A stretch of 64,000 nucleotides of DNA from Paenilisteria newyorkensis. GTDB lineage: Bacteria; Bacillota; Bacilli; Lactobacillales; Listeriaceae. Below, piece after piece: positions 63,821 to 64,000 of the stretch (positions are counted from its first letter, which is position 1; each line of letters opens with the position of its first letter). The stretch spans positions 1-64,000 of the forward strand of contig NZ_JNFB01000003.1 in NCBI RefSeq assembly GCF_000766145.1. The letters run 5' to 3'. The notes under the pieces were generated by a model. It worked only from the letters and a program-made list of their open reading frames with translations, ran no database searches and had not been told where the DNA came from. A program made the translations under genes and the position numbers.

Positions 63821-63871
63821 TGCCTAAAATGGAGGCTCCTCCCCGATTCAAAAAATTATTCAAAATTATGG

Positions 63872-63900
63872 TTTACTTTTCTCAGATTTAGGAGTATGAT
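63872..63900 (+). promoter_or_regulatory. Promoter reading out of the window
   Basis: TTTACT (63872-63877), a 17-nt spacer and TATGAT (63895-63900) on the plus strand. No gene follows before the window ends at 64000, so the transcript continues beyond it or is a short RNA. Confidence 0.5.
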
Positions 63901-64000
63901 ATGTCGCATAGCTCGAAATAGAAATAATAGTTCACTTTATGAAGTACTGGTATAACTAGATTTCCATGGTTTTTCGGCAGCTATATTTTCGTTTAAAAAT

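Overview
The window reads as a chromosomal segment of a low-GC Firmicute of the Listeriaceae, most likely a Listeria outside the L. monocytogenes group. This rests on gene content and order as I remember it. The ylbL-coaD-rsmD-ylbG-ylbF-ylbC-ctaB-ctaA-K+ channel block (1-7.3 kb), the nagR-nagB-nagA-LiaH/LiaI-like block (15.5-19.6 kb) and the lplA...srtA...ltaS block (57.5-62.4 kb) each match a L. monocytogenes neighbourhood. Here they sit close together with accessory genes between them. I see no prophage, CRISPR array, rRNA or intact insertion sequence.

Layout. 0-7.3 kb: housekeeping genes (PDZ-Lon protease, coenzyme A synthesis, rRNA methylation, the Ric protein YlbF, heme O/A synthesis) and a K+ channel. 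7.3-11.1 kb: VOC and MOSC proteins and a YcnJ/YcnI-type copper cluster. 11.3-15.3 kb: a WxL cell-surface locus (WxL protein, small LPXTG protein, two unrecognised small proteins, DUF916 anchor, Mga-like regulator). 15.5-18.2 kb: GlcNAc catabolism with a clear NagR operator. 18.4-24.1 kb: envelope-stress proteins, small membrane proteins, two tandem DUF915 hydrolases and an AI-2E-family protein. 24.2-28.2 kb: a GntR/FCD regulator with a CynX-type exporter, and an OppA lipoprotein. 28.3-32.6 kb: a SAM-riboswitch-controlled methionine transporter operon that also contains an M20 amidohydrolase. 32.6-40.3 kb: a DUF3006/MBL pair, HesB-like protein, Dps with PerR-like boxes, an Rrf2 regulator with a perfect operator-like palindrome, a SUKH/phosphatase pair, the queG-trmL-nitroreductase operon and tRNA-Gly. 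40.5-47 kb: a YkcB/YkcC-like glycosyltransferase pair, a VTT membrane protein, and AraC-MFS-isochorismatase. 47.2-57.3 kb: a complete glycogen operon, glgB-glgC-glgD-glgA-glgP plus a GH13 alpha-glucan hydrolase. 57.5-63.8 kb: lipoate ligase, MBL hydrolase, sortase A, lipoteichoic acid synthase and a dicarboxylate/amino-acid symporter.

The most unusual signal is a set of seven dispersed, highly structured intergenic repeats in two related families. Family A has four copies (30531-30652, 34158-34283, 47067-47189, 51513-51587). Family B has three (26225-26570, 34827-35050, 39967-40087). They have long terminal inverted repeats whose sequence differs between copies while pairing is kept. Five of them share a core hairpin (GGAGCGTAC, 4-5 nt loop, GTACGtgag) with a compensatory change in one copy. 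All seven have the same orientation, and each lies 3' of a minus-strand gene, six of them within 40 nt of its stop codon. Two are inside operons (metI/metQ and glgA/glgP). They look like a mobile or retained structured RNA/DNA element that I cannot name.
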